The notes: generated by a model not told the origin, from the letters alone. Numbered from the stretch's first letter, positions 31,418-41,087 are shown. The stretch: DNA of 64,000 nt from a virus (IMGVR_UViG_3300037225_000673:1-64000), one strand, 5' to 3'. Program-made: numbers and translations.

Positions 31418-32315
31418 CTTCTTCCTTCAATATATCAAAACTCCTAACATAATTGGTGGTATTCTTTTTGGATTTGATAAGATCATGAAGATCTTTTTTA
31501 TGTATTCCAAAGTAAGAAACATCAGGCACAATTTTGTCATGATGACTTATCGAAACAAAAGGTCTGTTGGCTAAGTCTGATAAAACAATCCCGTGGTATC
31601 TCTGAGTTAAGATTATGGAGTTTCTTGAAAACATTCTAATGACAGAGCCAATATCGTGCAGCTCATCTTTAATTAGCAAAGACCGGCGGCCATGCTTCAT
31701 CATGCTTATGATCTCATTGGCCGCCCAACTGTCATCAACCGCCTCAGATTGACACATAGGATAGAAACTAACCTTCCAATTATCCTCAATTAGCTCGTCT
31801 AGAAATTGTGACACTTCTGACTTGAAATAGTTCCATGCAATAAACTTACAATTATAATCCCTATTCTTTGGTAACAAAAATGCATTCGGCAAAAACAATA
31901 ACGTCTTCTGTATCATCTCCGAAGGCTCAACATCGTTTAGTGCATAAACTAAATCCGGAATCTTTATTGATGATATTTTGCCGTCATTTCTTGAAGCAAC
32001 TAGCTTGGCCATTGATAACAACATACCGTGGTCTTGATGTATAGATGTCTCAAGACCAACTCCAATATATAATATTGGTTTATCAAGAAGCTTTCTCTTA
32101 TCAATCGTAGTTTGTATCTTATTATCTAAGAAAGATCCTCCTCCAAAAAATATAGCATCGCAATTTTGGATATGATAATCTTCTATGTTATTAACAAATG
32201 TAAATGTATATTGCGGGAATAACTTTTTGAAAGCTGGTTTAAATAATTCGTCACCCAAATTAGATACATTATACCAACCGTACACCAAAATATTCTTAGT
32301 GGTAGATGTATTCAA
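31401..32315 (-). CDS. Polysaccharide pyruvyl transferase family protein
   Basis: A 304-aa protein with the family start VYGWYNVSNLGDELF, a central AIFFGGGSFLD and the C-terminal LTQRYHGIVLSDLANRPFVSI, which carries the catalytic or donor-binding His region. Members add pyruvate to sugars of surface polymers. Together with the neighbouring glycosyltransferase it points to host surface or virion glycan modification. Confidence 0.82.
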   Translation of the reverse strand: MNTSTTKNILVYGWYNVSNLGDELFKPAFKKLFPQYTFTFVNNIEDYHIQNCDAIFFGGGSFLDNKIQTTIDKRKLLDKPILYIGVGLETSIHQDHGMLLSMAKLVASRNDGKISSIKIPDLVYALNDVEPSEMIQKTLLFLPNAFLLPKNRDYNCKFIAWNYFKSEVSQFLDELIEDNWKVSFYPMCQSEAVDDSWAANEIISMMKHGRRSLLIKDELHDIGSVIRMFSRNSIILTQRYHGIVLSDLANRPFVSISHHDKIVPDVSYFGIHKKDLHDLIKSKKNTTNYVRSFDILKEEVAKIL

Positions 32316-32538
32316 TTTCCCTTACTCCGCCGACATGCCATTTGATAATTAGATCTGTTTTATGATCAAATATATGCCTGTGGACTTTGTGTTCCAAATG
32401 GTCATGCTTGTTTCCATCGCATGGAACTGGGTGATCTGCAAAGAACACCTCTACGTGATTAGGTTTACGAACCTTCATTTGAATTATTATTTCGCCCTTT
32501 CCAGAGACGAACATTTTTCCAGACTCTTTTTTCGACAT
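32296..32538 (-). CDS. Small beta-rich hypothetical protein
   Basis: An 80-aa protein starting MSKKESGKMFVS; GAGG lies seven bases before the ATG at 32538, better than the 26-residue hydrophobic extension from ATG 32616. KNRP-like His clusters (HDHLEHKVHRHIFDH) might bind metal. It overlaps the pyruvyl transferase start by 20 bases. Unrecognised. Confidence 0.55.
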   Translation of the reverse strand: MSKKESGKMFVSGKGEIIIQMKVRKPNHVEVFFADHPVPCDGNKHDHLEHKVHRHIFDHKTDLIIKWHVGGVREIEYIYH

Positions 32539-32676
32539 AAAAAATACCTCAAGTGGAAGAGGAGCGCAGAACAGATTTAGTATTGCTCGTATAATGTTGA
32601 GAATCCATGTGAACATTTGCAGTCCTTTGCCTAGGTATATATCAATGATTGCCTATTATTAATATGGCATTTGAGT

Positions 32677-33354
32677 ATGCCCGCAGAACTTACCGCGCAA
32701 AAAACCCCAGTCGCAAAAGAAGACCTAATCAAGGCCCTATATAACGCTTGGACTCATCTATTTAATGAGACGCCAAAGAAGGAATCTATCTGGTGCCTTG
32801 CCTCTCAGTGGGCATTAGAAACCGGGTACGGCAAAGACATGTGGTGCTATAATCTTGGCAACGTAAAATCCAAAGACGGCGATGGCCATGATTTCTGCTA
32901 CTTTGCTTGCAACGAGATACTCAAGAAGGCTGTAGCGGACGCCTACGCCGCCAAGGATCCATCGACCGCCAAGGTCACTCAGTACCGCGGTGATGGGACG
33001 GCTATCATCTGGTTCTATCCGAAACATCCTGGATGCAGATTTAGAGCGTTCAATACTCTACTTGAAGGTTGCATTGATTATATTGGCCTGCTGAATAAAC
33101 GCTTCACAAATGCATGGCCAGCTGTATGCGCAGGTAACCCCGCACAATTTTCACATATGCTTAGAACGCAAGGCTATTATACAGCTGACGAATCTAGCTA
33201 TACAAAAACATTAACATCAGTATTTGTAACAATATCAAAACTGAATATTGATTATTATCAGCTGGAATTGAATAATCTAACGGACGATGATAAGAATAGA
33301 ATATTAAATCTAGTAGCAATGACCGCGGCACAAAGTTTAAATGAAAATATATAG
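32677..33354 (+). CDS. Peptidoglycan hydrolase (glucosaminidase-like)
   Basis: A 225-aa protein. SQWALETGYGKDMWCYNLGNVK has the catalytic Glu and the downstream Asn-Gly turn of N-acetylglucosaminidase/lysozyme-like (FlgJ-type) domains; RAFNTLLEGCIDYIGLLNKRF follows the usual helix pattern. It would break the glycan backbone. No signal peptide is seen, so it is likely virion-bound or an endolysin needing a holin, which is not seen nearby. An upstream in-frame TTG is a possible start. Confidence 0.75.
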   Translation: MPAELTAQKTPVAKEDLIKALYNAWTHLFNETPKKESIWCLASQWALETGYGKDMWCYNLGNVKSKDGDGHDFCYFACNEILKKAVADAYAAKDPSTAKVTQYRGDGTAIIWFYPKHPGCRFRAFNTLLEGCIDYIGLLNKRFTNAWPAVCAGNPAQFSHMLRTQGYYTADESSYTKTLTSVFVTISKLNIDYYQLELNNLTDDDKNRILNLVAMTAAQSLNENI

Positions 33355-33363
33355 GAAGTAATT

Positions 33364-33495
33364 ATGTCACATGAAGTTCACGATACAGATCCTTCACCGC
33401 CACCTATAGAAACAATTCCGCCAATAGATACTATAGCTAATAATCCTATTCCAGAAATGATAGATCCTGATAATGAGTGTGATCAAACTAATTAA
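33364..33495 (+). CDS. Small acidic Pro-rich protein
   Basis: A 43-aa frame starting MSHEVHDTDPSPPP behind AGGAAG. Low complexity, rich in Pro, Ile and Asp. It follows the endolysin gene by nine bases. Confidence 0.5.
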   Translation: MSHEVHDTDPSPPPIETIPPIDTIANNPIPEMIDPDNECDQTN

Positions 33496-33548
33496 TTATC
33501 GTTGCTGTGCCGTTTTATTTCTTGCCACCAGGCTAGCAGTCAGGTACG

Positions 33549-33872
33549 ATGGTAGGACTGAAGGGCACGCTCAGGGGTGGCATGCTTAGCCGGACAATCA
33601 AAGTAGGAACAATTACCCTTACATTGGGTCTCAATAAAGGAGCCAATCGTTACGAAGGTTTCTCGGAAAATTCCAGGGTTCTTATACGCCAAGAACCATG
33701 GGGCGCTTGGAGTGCGTGCATCGTAAAGAGGCATGAGAAGGGCGCAATGATTTCCGCACATGGTGATTATGATAGCCCAGAAAAAGCTGGCCAAGCTTTG
33801 ATTGAAGAGACAATCAAATTCAATAAAACTATGGATGAATTCATAGGCGAACATGAAATGCCCAAAGTGTAA
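33549..33872 (+). CDS. Hypothetical protein
   Basis: A 107-aa protein; a second ATG at 33582 (MLSRTIKV) has a nearer ribosome site and could be the true start. Beta-rich N-terminal half (GTITLTLGLNKG), helical C-terminal end. Overlaps the next gene by 20 bases. Unrecognised. Confidence 0.55.
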   Translation: MVGLKGTLRGGMLSRTIKVGTITLTLGLNKGANRYEGFSENSRVLIRQEPWGAWSACIVKRHEKGAMISAHGDYDSPEKAGQALIEETIKFNKTMDEFIGEHEMPKV

Positions 33873-34134
33873 TAGTCATAATACTAAGCGCCCAAGTGTG
33901 ATGAGTAAACGATGGCGTTTAGGAACTCAAATTTGTTTAGATTGTGATTACCAAGGAGATTGGATTGATTTCTTGGAAGATATAGCTTCGGAAATAATAG
34001 CCAATGTACATCGCATCGCAGATCCGATACTAGATCCTATGAAGAAGGCTTTTGATAAGAATGCTAATAGCATAGAATTATTAGCTGCCATTGATGAAAC
34101 AGCACAGAGGGCAGCTGGAAAGCAACCAGAATAA
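33853..34134 (+). CDS. Zinc-ribbon protein
   Basis: A 93-aa protein: CPKCNSHNTK and CLDCDYQGDW form a ribbon of about 27 residues; the remaining helices are charged. Similar small ribbons occur throughout large phages; a role in nucleic-acid contact is plausible but not shown. Confidence 0.65.
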   Translation: MKCPKCNSHNTKRPSVMSKRWRLGTQICLDCDYQGDWIDFLEDIASEIIANVHRIADPILDPMKKAFDKNANSIELLAAIDETAQRAAGKQPE

Positions 34135-34158
34135 TGAATCCTGATACGAACAGTTAAT

Positions 34159-34317
34159 ATGTTTGAAGTATTGACATTTGCGCCTGGGAGTATCGAACCT
34201 CATATAAGCGGGCCCTTTGAATCAAGGGATTCTGCTGAGCGCTTTGCAACAGCCGCAATGTCAACTGGCAAATTCTATCAGGTAATAATTCGATTTAACG
34301 AGAAGTATTCTAAATAA
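34159..34317 (+). CDS. Small hypothetical protein
   Basis: A 52-aa frame (MFEVLTFAPGS... to EKYSK) lying between two clear genes with no ribosome site better than a weak A-rich leader. It is probably alpha/beta. A normal base composition and tight position support it. Confidence 0.5.
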   Translation: MFEVLTFAPGSIEPHISGPFESRDSAERFATAAMSTGKFYQVIIRFNEKYSK

Positions 34318-34330
34318 AGGTATTTTAATC

Positions 34331-35194
34331 ATGAAATCATATCTAGATATCGTTAAAAAAATCTTTGACGTTGGAGTTTGTAAACAGAACAGAACCGGTG
34401 TTGATGCTATTACATTGCCAGGAGCAATGTTCGAACATGATATGAGCGAGGGTTTTCCTTTGCTGACAACCAAGTCAGTGCCATTGCGTCTCATCTCGTC
34501 TGAGCTTGAGTTCTTTATCAAAGGAATCACTGATAAAGAATGGCTTCAAGAGCGCAACAATCACATTTGGGATGAGTGGTGTAATCCAGATCTGGTTCCG
34601 TATGGTCACGATGAAGAAACTAAAGCCAAGATGAAAGCCGAGAGAGATCTTGGATGTGTGTATGGTTTTCAATGGCGTAACTTCGGGGCACAATATATAG
34701 ATTATAAAACTCCGCCTGTTGGTGGGTTTGATCAGCTTGGCAGCATGGTCAAGAAGCTGAAGTCTGATCCATCTGATCGAAGAATGATTGTATCAGCGTG
34801 GAGCCCGAAAGACTTCCACAGCATGGCGCTGCCACCTTGTCACTACGGATTTCAAGTAACTGTTGTTGATGGCAAGCTTAACCTGCTTTGGAACCAACGC
34901 AGCGTAGATACAGCTCTTGGTTTGCCATTCAACATCGCAAGTTACGGTTTGCTACTTCATCTTCTAGCCAAGGAATCAAACCTTCAAGAAGGTCGGTTGG
35001 TTGGATTTCTTGCTGATACACACATCTATGTCAATCATATTGATGGTATGAAGATGCAATTGCGGCGCGAACCTTACAAGTTGCCGCACATTGTTACGGA
35101 CAATTTCTCAGACATCTTCTCTTGGAGCTACACAGATTCTAAAGTTGAAGATTACCGTCATCACGAGAAGATTGCTTTCGAAATAGCAGTATGA
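34331..35194 (+). CDS. thyA: Thymidylate synthase
   Basis: A 287-aa ThyA-type enzyme, close to the normal length. Active Cys lies in LPPCHYGFQ; NQRSVDTALGLPFNIASYG binds dUMP and folate, and RRMIVSAW the phosphate. It makes dTMP from dUMP with methylene-tetrahydrofolate, producing dihydrofolate that the downstream DHFR reduces. The two genes overlap by ATGA. Confidence 0.96.
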   Translation: MKSYLDIVKKIFDVGVCKQNRTGVDAITLPGAMFEHDMSEGFPLLTTKSVPLRLISSELEFFIKGITDKEWLQERNNHIWDEWCNPDLVPYGHDEETKAKMKAERDLGCVYGFQWRNFGAQYIDYKTPPVGGFDQLGSMVKKLKSDPSDRRMIVSAWSPKDFHSMALPPCHYGFQVTVVDGKLNLLWNQRSVDTALGLPFNIASYGLLLHLLAKESNLQEGRLVGFLADTHIYVNHIDGMKMQLRREPYKLPHIVTDNFSDIFSWSYTDSKVEDYRHHEKIAFEIAV

Positions 35195-35706
35195 CCGACA
35201 TCATTATCATTGCTGCTGTTGCGCAGAACGGAGTCATCGGTAGGAAGAATGATATACCGTGGCGCATCAGTGAAGACTTTAAACACTTCAAAGACCTGAC
35301 GTTAGGTTTCCCATGCATCATGGGTGAGCCCACCTATCGATCACTGCCTGATAAATCAAGACCATTGCCAGGCAGAGAGAACGTTGTTCTAACACTAGAC
35401 CGCGGTTACAGAAACCCAGACGTTACGATCTTCTATGACTTCAATGATGCAATCTCTTATGTGCGTGCCACAGATGTCGATAAGGCATTCATTATTGGCG
35501 GGGCCACAATTTATAGATTGGGAATTGATGTTGCAGATTACATGGAGTTGACACTCATTCACAGAAACTTTGAGGGTGATGTGTTCTTCCCTGATTACGA
35601 TAATAGTAAGTGGGAATTGATGGCAGCATCCACCAAGGAAGCAATTGATCGTATCAGCGATACACAAATATGTTTTACATACGAAACTCTTCGTAGAAGG
35701 AAATAG
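35191..35706 (+). CDS. folA: Dihydrofolate reductase
   Basis: A 171-aa DHFR. NGVIGRKNDIPWRISEDFKHF contains the active Asp-containing strand region, and GFPCIMGEPTYRSLP, ENVVLTL and AFIIGGATIYRLG are NADPH contacts. It reduces dihydrofolate to tetrahydrofolate for the adjacent ThyA. Typical of jumbo phages that remake the nucleotide pool. Confidence 0.95.
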   Translation: MTDIIIIAAVAQNGVIGRKNDIPWRISEDFKHFKDLTLGFPCIMGEPTYRSLPDKSRPLPGRENVVLTLDRGYRNPDVTIFYDFNDAISYVRATDVDKAFIIGGATIYRLGIDVADYMELTLIHRNFEGDVFFPDYDNSKWELMAASTKEAIDRISDTQICFTYETLRRRK

Positions 35707-35708
35707 CA

Positions 35709-36005
35709 ATGCCAGGCGGAGCCCCTAGAATCAAGCCGCGTAAGTATGTATTCGTTTCAGAATCACAGCACATTGAGGTTAACTCTCATAGTGTTTGGAA
35801 TGATGGTGAACTGTGGCGTATTGTTGGAATTCCTAAACACGTACCAACCGGACTGAGATTCAAGGTAACTCTTGAGCAAGTTCCAAATGATACTCCATTC
35901 GATACAGAATTCGAAGATGAAAAAACAATTGAATCTCTAAAGCAAAAGGTATCCGAGCTAACCAATCTACTTAATAGCGTATACAAACCACCAGGTATTA
36001 TATAA
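35709..36005 (+). CDS. Hypothetical protein with coiled-coil tail
   Basis: A 98-aa protein of the dTMP operon. The first 65 residues are strand-rich ([25 protein letters not shown]); the tail is a short coiled coil ([14 protein letters not shown]). Unrecognised. Confidence 0.6.
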   Translation: MPGGAPRIKPRKYVFVSESQHIEVNSHSVWNDGELWRIVGIPKHVPTGLRFKVTLEQVPNDTPFDTEFEDEKTIESLKQKVSELTNLLNSVYKPPGII

Positions 36006-36007
36006 AT

Positions 36008-36574
36008 ATGGAACTATATTTCTCCGTAGACATTGAGTCGGACGGTCCCATCCCTGGCCGTAATTCTATGCTTTCATTTGGCTGCGCTGCATTCACTGGC
36101 AAAGGCGAAATGATTGAGACTTATTCTGCCAACTTGGATACGCTCGAAGGGGCTCTACAAGATCCATCAACTATGGAATGGTGGAAGGGCCAACCGGCGG
36201 CCTGGGATGCTTGCCGGCAGAATACTCGTCCAGCTGAAGTTGTCATGCCAGAGTTCGTTCAGTGGGTAAATAAAGTCTCTGGTAAAGATAAGCCTGTATT
36301 CGTTGGATACCCAACTGGATACGACTTCACTTTCGTCTATTGGTATTTACGTGCCTTCGCTGGCGAGTCTCCATTCTCATTCTCGGCTTTAGATATCAAG
36401 TCATTTGCAATGGCAGTACTGAATACAGATTTCAGAAACACTACCAAGAAGAACTTTCCAAAATCTTGGTTTGGAAAGTCTCGCCATACTCATGTTGCAC
36501 TTGATGATGCAATTGAACAGGGCGAATTGTTTTGCAATATCTTGGCCGAAGTGCGTCGGAAACCCAGAAGGTAA
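36008..36574 (+). CDS. DEDD-type 3'-5' exonuclease
   Basis: A 188-aa DnaQ-like nuclease: Exo [13 protein letters not shown], Exo [17 protein letters not shown], Exo [19 protein letters not shown]. All acidic residues and the His are present. It degrades DNA or RNA ends in the 3'-5' direction. No polymerase is fused; likely for nucleotide scavenging or trimming. Trimming of permuted tRNA ends is an interesting but unsupported option. Confidence 0.85.
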   Translation: MELYFSVDIESDGPIPGRNSMLSFGCAAFTGKGEMIETYSANLDTLEGALQDPSTMEWWKGQPAAWDACRQNTRPAEVVMPEFVQWVNKVSGKDKPVFVGYPTGYDFTFVYWYLRAFAGESPFSFSALDIKSFAMAVLNTDFRNTTKKNFPKSWFGKSRHTHVALDDAIEQGELFCNILAEVRRKPRR

Positions 36575-36576
36575 TT

Positions 36577-36870
36577 ATGGATATTGGAGATTTAGTAGTT
36601 CTAAAAGTTGGCGGCCCAATAATGGCAGTTAGTATTTCACCATCGCCTGGCCTACATAATGAACAATATGTTCGTTGTGTATGGTTCAATACGCGCAACG
36701 AAAAACAAGAGGGCGATTTCAAAAAAGAACTTCTCGAACCATCTGGAACTATGGTATGTAATGCGTGCGGTACTCAATTCATCGCGGCGAGATCATCCCT
36801 CTTGAAAGAGAGGCCAGCTGTCCAAGGGTTTTGCCAGGATTATCACATACGCGCAAGGCGTTCTAGGTGA
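36577..36870 (+). CDS. YodC/DUF2158-like small protein
   Basis: A 97-aa protein starting MDIGDLVVLKVGGPIM, the DUF2158/YodC signature, after AGAAGGTAATT. C-terminal region has CNACGTQFIAAR, a half zinc ribbon. The family is uncharacterised. Confidence 0.6.
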   Translation: MDIGDLVVLKVGGPIMAVSISPSPGLHNEQYVRCVWFNTRNEKQEGDFKKELLEPSGTMVCNACGTQFIAARSSLLKERPAVQGFCQDYHIRARRSR

Positions 36871-36874
36871 TTAA

Positions 36875-38359
36875 ATGTTTATTCATAATGTTAGATATGG
36901 GTTTGCAACAAACTCAAGCAGTACTCACTCAATTGTTTTAATCAACAATGGTGATACAATCCGCGACAGCGATGATTCCGCGGAATATGGGTGGGACTTC
37001 TTCACTTGCGCTAGCGAAGCGGCCAAGCGTCAATACTTAGGACAAACGGCCAAACATTGTTTGTCTAGCGTTCATCACCTATCACAAAGAGATGCAGCCA
37101 TCATAGCCTCTAGCTGGGCCGGCGTTGAAGTTGATCCTGAAGGATACATCGATCATCAAAGTATGATAGCCATTCCAAGTTCTATAAATTGGAATGAGTA
37201 TGTTGTAAACAAAGATTACTTTGACGATCTTCTTAAGTTTGTTTTGAGAAGTGATATTGCCATTCTTGGTGGAAATGATAACGAAGAACATAGCCACCCG
37301 CTTATACGAGATGGGCGTGCAAAAAATCTTATTCATTCACGCTGGGATGACGAAGAGATTGGTAACCCAGCCCTGAAACTTCTAAGAGAAGAAGATAGCA
37401 AACATCTACGTGCCAGATATGATACTGCCGGAAAGTTCTGGTCATTATTTTCTAGCAAGAGCGGTACGAAAATCAGAACCTCTTTTGTAGAAGATGCCAA
37501 TGCAGATAAGTCTGAAGTGCCTGAATTGATAGATATAAAGATTACTGACTATTGTAAAAAAGGTTGCCATTATTGCTATCAAGGATCAACTCCTAAGGGC
37601 AAGCATGCAGACAAGAGATTGCTTAGCAGTCTTGCTTATGCTGTGAAGGATATGGAAACATTTGAGGTTGCCCTCGGTGGTGGCGAACCAACCGAACATC
37701 CAGATTTATTAGAAATCATAGACAGCTTTCATCATATGGGCATTGTTGTCAATCTAACCACAAGGAATGAAGGTTGGGTAATTGATAATTTACCAAAGAT
37801 AAGGGACAAGATTGGTGGCATTGGGTTTAGCGTTGATAATAGCCAAAAATTAGTTGACCAGCTATCACGGCTGCGCGTCGCTATTCCAGAGGCCTATGAG
37901 GCTCCCAGTATAACTGTGCAGGTCGTCATTGGATCTTGTTCACAAAGTGAACTGAAACAGATCCTTGATGTATGCAAGACATTCCGTATCACGGTTCTTT
38001 TACTGGGGTGGAAGAACACTCATCGTGGTTCCAAGGGACCAAGAGATAATATCGATCTTGTAAAGCTTCTTGATAGTTTCTGGGGAGTTCCGGAAGAAAC
38101 ATATACTCCATGGAACGGGCCGAACATTTCGTTTGATACCACTTTGGTAAATCAGATGAAGGGTTGGTTGGATGATCATGCCAATCAATGGCGCTTCACC
38201 ACTCGTGAGGGCGCTCATTCAATGTACATTGATTGCGTCAACGAGACGATGCATAGGTCATCTTATGAGGGAGACCCTGGCGTTTCCTTAATAACTGCTC
38301 GAACAGACTGTGTAACCAATTTTCACACTCATATCAAAAATTACTTTGCTACCATTTAG
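36875..38359 (+). CDS. Radical SAM protein
   Basis: A 494-aa protein. The iron-sulfur motif is CKKGCHYC (CxxxCxxC, about residues 228-235) followed by VALGGGEPTEHPD, the SAM-binding GGE segment. The N-terminal 220 residues start FATNSSSTHSIVL, an unusual extra domain known from large phages and bacteria. A C-terminal extension to about 494 shows no CxxC SPASM cluster. It could modify a peptide or tRNA; the substrate is unknown. Confidence 0.85.
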   Translation: MFIHNVRYGFATNSSSTHSIVLINNGDTIRDSDDSAEYGWDFFTCASEAAKRQYLGQTAKHCLSSVHHLSQRDAAIIASSWAGVEVDPEGYIDHQSMIAIPSSINWNEYVVNKDYFDDLLKFVLRSDIAILGGNDNEEHSHPLIRDGRAKNLIHSRWDDEEIGNPALKLLREEDSKHLRARYDTAGKFWSLFSSKSGTKIRTSFVEDANADKSEVPELIDIKITDYCKKGCHYCYQGSTPKGKHADKRLLSSLAYAVKDMETFEVALGGGEPTEHPDLLEIIDSFHHMGIVVNLTTRNEGWVIDNLPKIRDKIGGIGFSVDNSQKLVDQLSRLRVAIPEAYEAPSITVQVVIGSCSQSELKQILDVCKTFRITVLLLGWKNTHRGSKGPRDNIDLVKLLDSFWGVPEETYTPWNGPNISFDTTLVNQMKGWLDDHANQWRFTTREGAHSMYIDCVNETMHRSSYEGDPGVSLITARTDCVTNFHTHIKNYFATI

Positions 38360-38366
38360 GTTACAT

Positions 38367-39044
38367 ATGGAACAATTCATTGAGTGGTACAATCTCATAT
38401 TCTATCTTCCGCTCGCCATTGGCTTGTTGTTTGCATTAGGAGCCGGCGTTGATTTCGGGCATGACATTCCTCATGGTGATGTTCATGCAGACATACATGC
38501 AGATGCCGATCATGATGCAGAACATGACCATGATGGAGAGGGAACGCAGAATAGTATATTGGGATTCTTAGGAATTGGAAGAGTTCCATTAGCAATATCA
38601 TTTATGGCTTTGTTTTTGATATTCGCTGGTACTGGTTTAATATGCAATATCGTCATTGGTTTCCTAATCAAAGCATGGAGTGGCTTTGCGTTAATCTCCA
38701 TAGGCGTTGCATTGATTGCCTCGTTCTTTGGTACTGCATTCGTTAGCCGCATGGTATCGCGTGTTATGCCAACAACCGAAACCGATTCTGTTACAAAGCA
38801 TGACTTGTTAGGTTGTGCAGGTACGATTACCCTCGATTGTGTTGGGGCATCGTCAGCATCCCCTGATGGGCGTGTACAGAAAACAAATGCGCTGGGCATG
38901 GCCCAAATCACAAATAGCAAAGGGACAATGTATCAGATTCGATGCGTATCTGATAAGCCACTTTTATACGGAACCAAGATCATAACAATAGATTATGATT
39001 CGAAAGCAGATTGTTTCACAGTTGACGTAGACCCAATTGGGTAA
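38367..39044 (+). CDS. YqiJ/NfeD-like inner-membrane protein
   Basis: A 225-aa protein. Three or four membrane segments (LPLAIGLLFALGAGV, ISFMALFLIFAGTGL, FALISIGVALIASFF) are followed by an OB-like C-terminal domain; the loop after the first is a His/Asp-rich stretch (HGDVHADIHADADHDAEHD). Family members pair with flotillin-type proteins; the next gene is one. ATG 38367 preferred to 38346 because the latter overlaps the previous gene. Confidence 0.75.
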   Translation: MEQFIEWYNLIFYLPLAIGLLFALGAGVDFGHDIPHGDVHADIHADADHDAEHDHDGEGTQNSILGFLGIGRVPLAISFMALFLIFAGTGLICNIVIGFLIKAWSGFALISIGVALIASFFGTAFVSRMVSRVMPTTETDSVTKHDLLGCAGTITLDCVGASSASPDGRVQKTNALGMAQITNSKGTMYQIRCVSDKPLLYGTKIITIDYDSKADCFTVDVDPIG

Positions 39045-39060
39045 GAATGGAGTTTCATCA

Positions 39061-40977
39061 ATGAGTTTGTTTTTTCTATTGCTATTCGCAATAATTCTAA
39101 TCGCAGCGCCAATCGGAATTGGAGCCTTTACTCACGTTCATCTCAGCGGCCTGTCATCTATTTTGATGACTGGAGTTGGTATAATCTTGGTATTGGTTTG
39201 TGCAATTCTAATTACAATTACTAAACTCTATGTGCGAACAAAGGCCAGCGAGGCTTTCGTTCGTACCGGTATGGGAGGCCTGAAGGTCATTCGAGACGGC
39301 GGCTCTTTAGTGCTACCTGTTGTACATCAAATAGTAAAGGTCTCTCTTGAAACTTTGAAGCTGGAAGTTTCAAGAATCGGAGCCGATGCTCTCATCACAA
39401 GCGACAAGCTAAGGGCTGATATCAAGGCAGAATTCTTCGTAAGAATTCAGCCAGAAGATAAAGACATTCAGGCTGCCGCACGATCTCTTGGTGACAAGGT
39501 AAGTGAAACAAACTCTCAGCGTACTGGCCCTAGTTCCGATTACAGATCAAGCGTTGCTGCCTTGATTGAAGACAAGTTGGTATCTGCCTTAAGAACTAGT
39601 GCAGCTTGCAAAACACTTGAGCAGCTCAATAGCGAACGCGATGAGTTCCTCAAGGAAGTTATGAAGCTGGTCACTAATGACCTGAACCATAACGGGTTTA
39701 CATTGGAGACTGTTACAATCTCTAAGCTAGACCAAACTGATGTTTCAATGCTAAAGGACAGCAACATCTTCGATGCACAAGGCGCACGAACGATTGCTGA
39801 AATCACACAGAAGAACTTGACTGAAAAGAATAAGATTATGCGAGAGGGTGATCAGGCTCGTAAGGATCAGGACGTTCAAACTCGCACTGCCGTTCTTGAT
39901 CTAGAACGAAAGCAAGCAGAAGCCGAAGCCACTCAGGCAGCGCAAATTGCCATGATCAAAGCTGAGCAAGATCGTATTACTAAAGAGAAGCAGATGGAAG
40001 CTCAGCGAGCCGTTGATGTGGCTCAGGCTGACAACGCCAAGCAAACTGAAGTTGCCAAGATTGCTCAGAAGCAAGCGATTGAAGTTTCTCAGCGTCAACA
40101 GCAGGAAGCCATCGTCGAAGCTGATAAGAAGGTTGAAATCGCCAAGCGTAATCAACTCAAGGCTATTGCCGATTCCGATGCACAGAAGGCCCAGGCCGAA
40201 GCCAAGTTGGCAGATGCCGAAGCCGAGCGCGCAAAGGCTCGTCAGAATATCACCACTGTTGAGTTGGTAGCTGCAGCCGATCGTGAAAAGCAAAAGGCAA
40301 TCATCGAAGCGCAGGCCGCAGCAGAGCGCACCTTTGTTACCGCGCAAAAGGCAGCGGATGGCGATGCCTACCGCATCAAGGTAGAAGCCGATGCTAAGAA
40401 AGCAAGCGCTGATGCTGAGGCAGAGGCAACCACAAAGAAGGCAACCGCCGAAGCTACAGCCAACCAACGCAAAGCTGAAGGTAACAAGGCCTTGTTGGTT
40501 GCTGAGGCAGAAGGTATGCAAGCTAAAGCCCTCGCCGAAGCTGCTGGTCAGAAAGCCCTCGCCATGGTTCCTGTCGAAGTCAATGCACGTCAGGTTGAAG
40601 TTGACAAGCAGCGAGTCGAAGAAGTCTTGGTGCCTGAGTTGAAAGCCCGTTCCGAGAACGGTGAGGCTGCCCAAAACTTCGAGCTAGCAAAGATTCGTAT
40701 CGAGCAAGAGGCTCACGTACGCATTGCCGCTGCAAATGCCACAGCACAATTCTACGGCAAGATCTCGGCGAATGTCTATGGAACACCAGAAGATGTCGCC
40801 AAGATGAGCCAGCACTTCAGCGCTGGTATGGGTTTGTCACAAGCCTTCGGAGGTTTTATGGCTGGTGCTGATGCATCAACTGTTGAAACTGTGAAGAGGG
40901 TTGTTGGTGCGGTTGATAGTTTGGCAACCGCTGCAGCAAGTAAGATGTCTGGCAAAACTAAAACTTCTGACATTTAG
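39061..40977 (+). CDS. Flotillin-like (YqiK) SPFH protein
   Basis: A 638-aa protein. An N-terminal membrane segment (FLLLFAIILIAAPIGIG), an SPFH domain of residues about 60-240, and a very long Ala/Glu/Lys coiled coil (to about residue 470) end in a Gly-rich tail. Such proteins form membrane microdomains. The gene follows its YqiJ partner with GGAG before the ATG at 39061. In a phage it may organise the host membrane, affect lysis or counter superinfection; these are guesses. Confidence 0.8.
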   Translation: MSLFFLLLFAIILIAAPIGIGAFTHVHLSGLSSILMTGVGIILVLVCAILITITKLYVRTKASEAFVRTGMGGLKVIRDGGSLVLPVVHQIVKVSLETLKLEVSRIGADALITSDKLRADIKAEFFVRIQPEDKDIQAAARSLGDKVSETNSQRTGPSSDYRSSVAALIEDKLVSALRTSAACKTLEQLNSERDEFLKEVMKLVTNDLNHNGFTLETVTISKLDQTDVSMLKDSNIFDAQGARTIAEITQKNLTEKNKIMREGDQARKDQDVQTRTAVLDLERKQAEAEATQAAQIAMIKAEQDRITKEKQMEAQRAVDVAQADNAKQTEVAKIAQKQAIEVSQRQQQEAIVEADKKVEIAKRNQLKAIADSDAQKAQAEAKLADAEAERAKARQNITTVELVAAADREKQKAIIEAQAAAERTFVTAQKAADGDAYRIKVEADAKKASADAEAEATTKKATAEATANQRKAEGNKALLVAEAEGMQAKALAEAAGQKALAMVPVEVNARQVEVDKQRVEEVLVPELKARSENGEAAQNFELAKIRIEQEAHVRIAAANATAQFYGKISANVYGTPEDVAKMSQHFSAGMGLSQAFGGFMAGADASTVETVKRVVGAVDSLATAAASKMSGKTKTSDI

Positions 40978-41061
40978 TAATTACGGCATCTCTCATGTAA
41001 CTCGGCAATTCCAAGCTGGGGCATGTGGAACTGTAAGTAGTGTAGAAGTAGGAGCCGTGTG

Positions 41062-41087
41062 GCCCCGAGCGGTTTGGGTTTCGGGGC
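41062..41087 (+). terminator. Terminator-like hairpin after flotillin
   Basis: GCCCCGA (41062-41068) pairs with TCGGGGC (41081-41087), seven base pairs and a 12-base loop, without a long T run. It lies in the 137-base gap before the protease gene. Confidence 0.5.

Noticed and set aside
39901-40674. A 257-aa minus-strand frame inside the flotillin gene
   Set aside because: It mirrors the Ala/Glu/Lys coiled-coil repeats and is a composition artefact.
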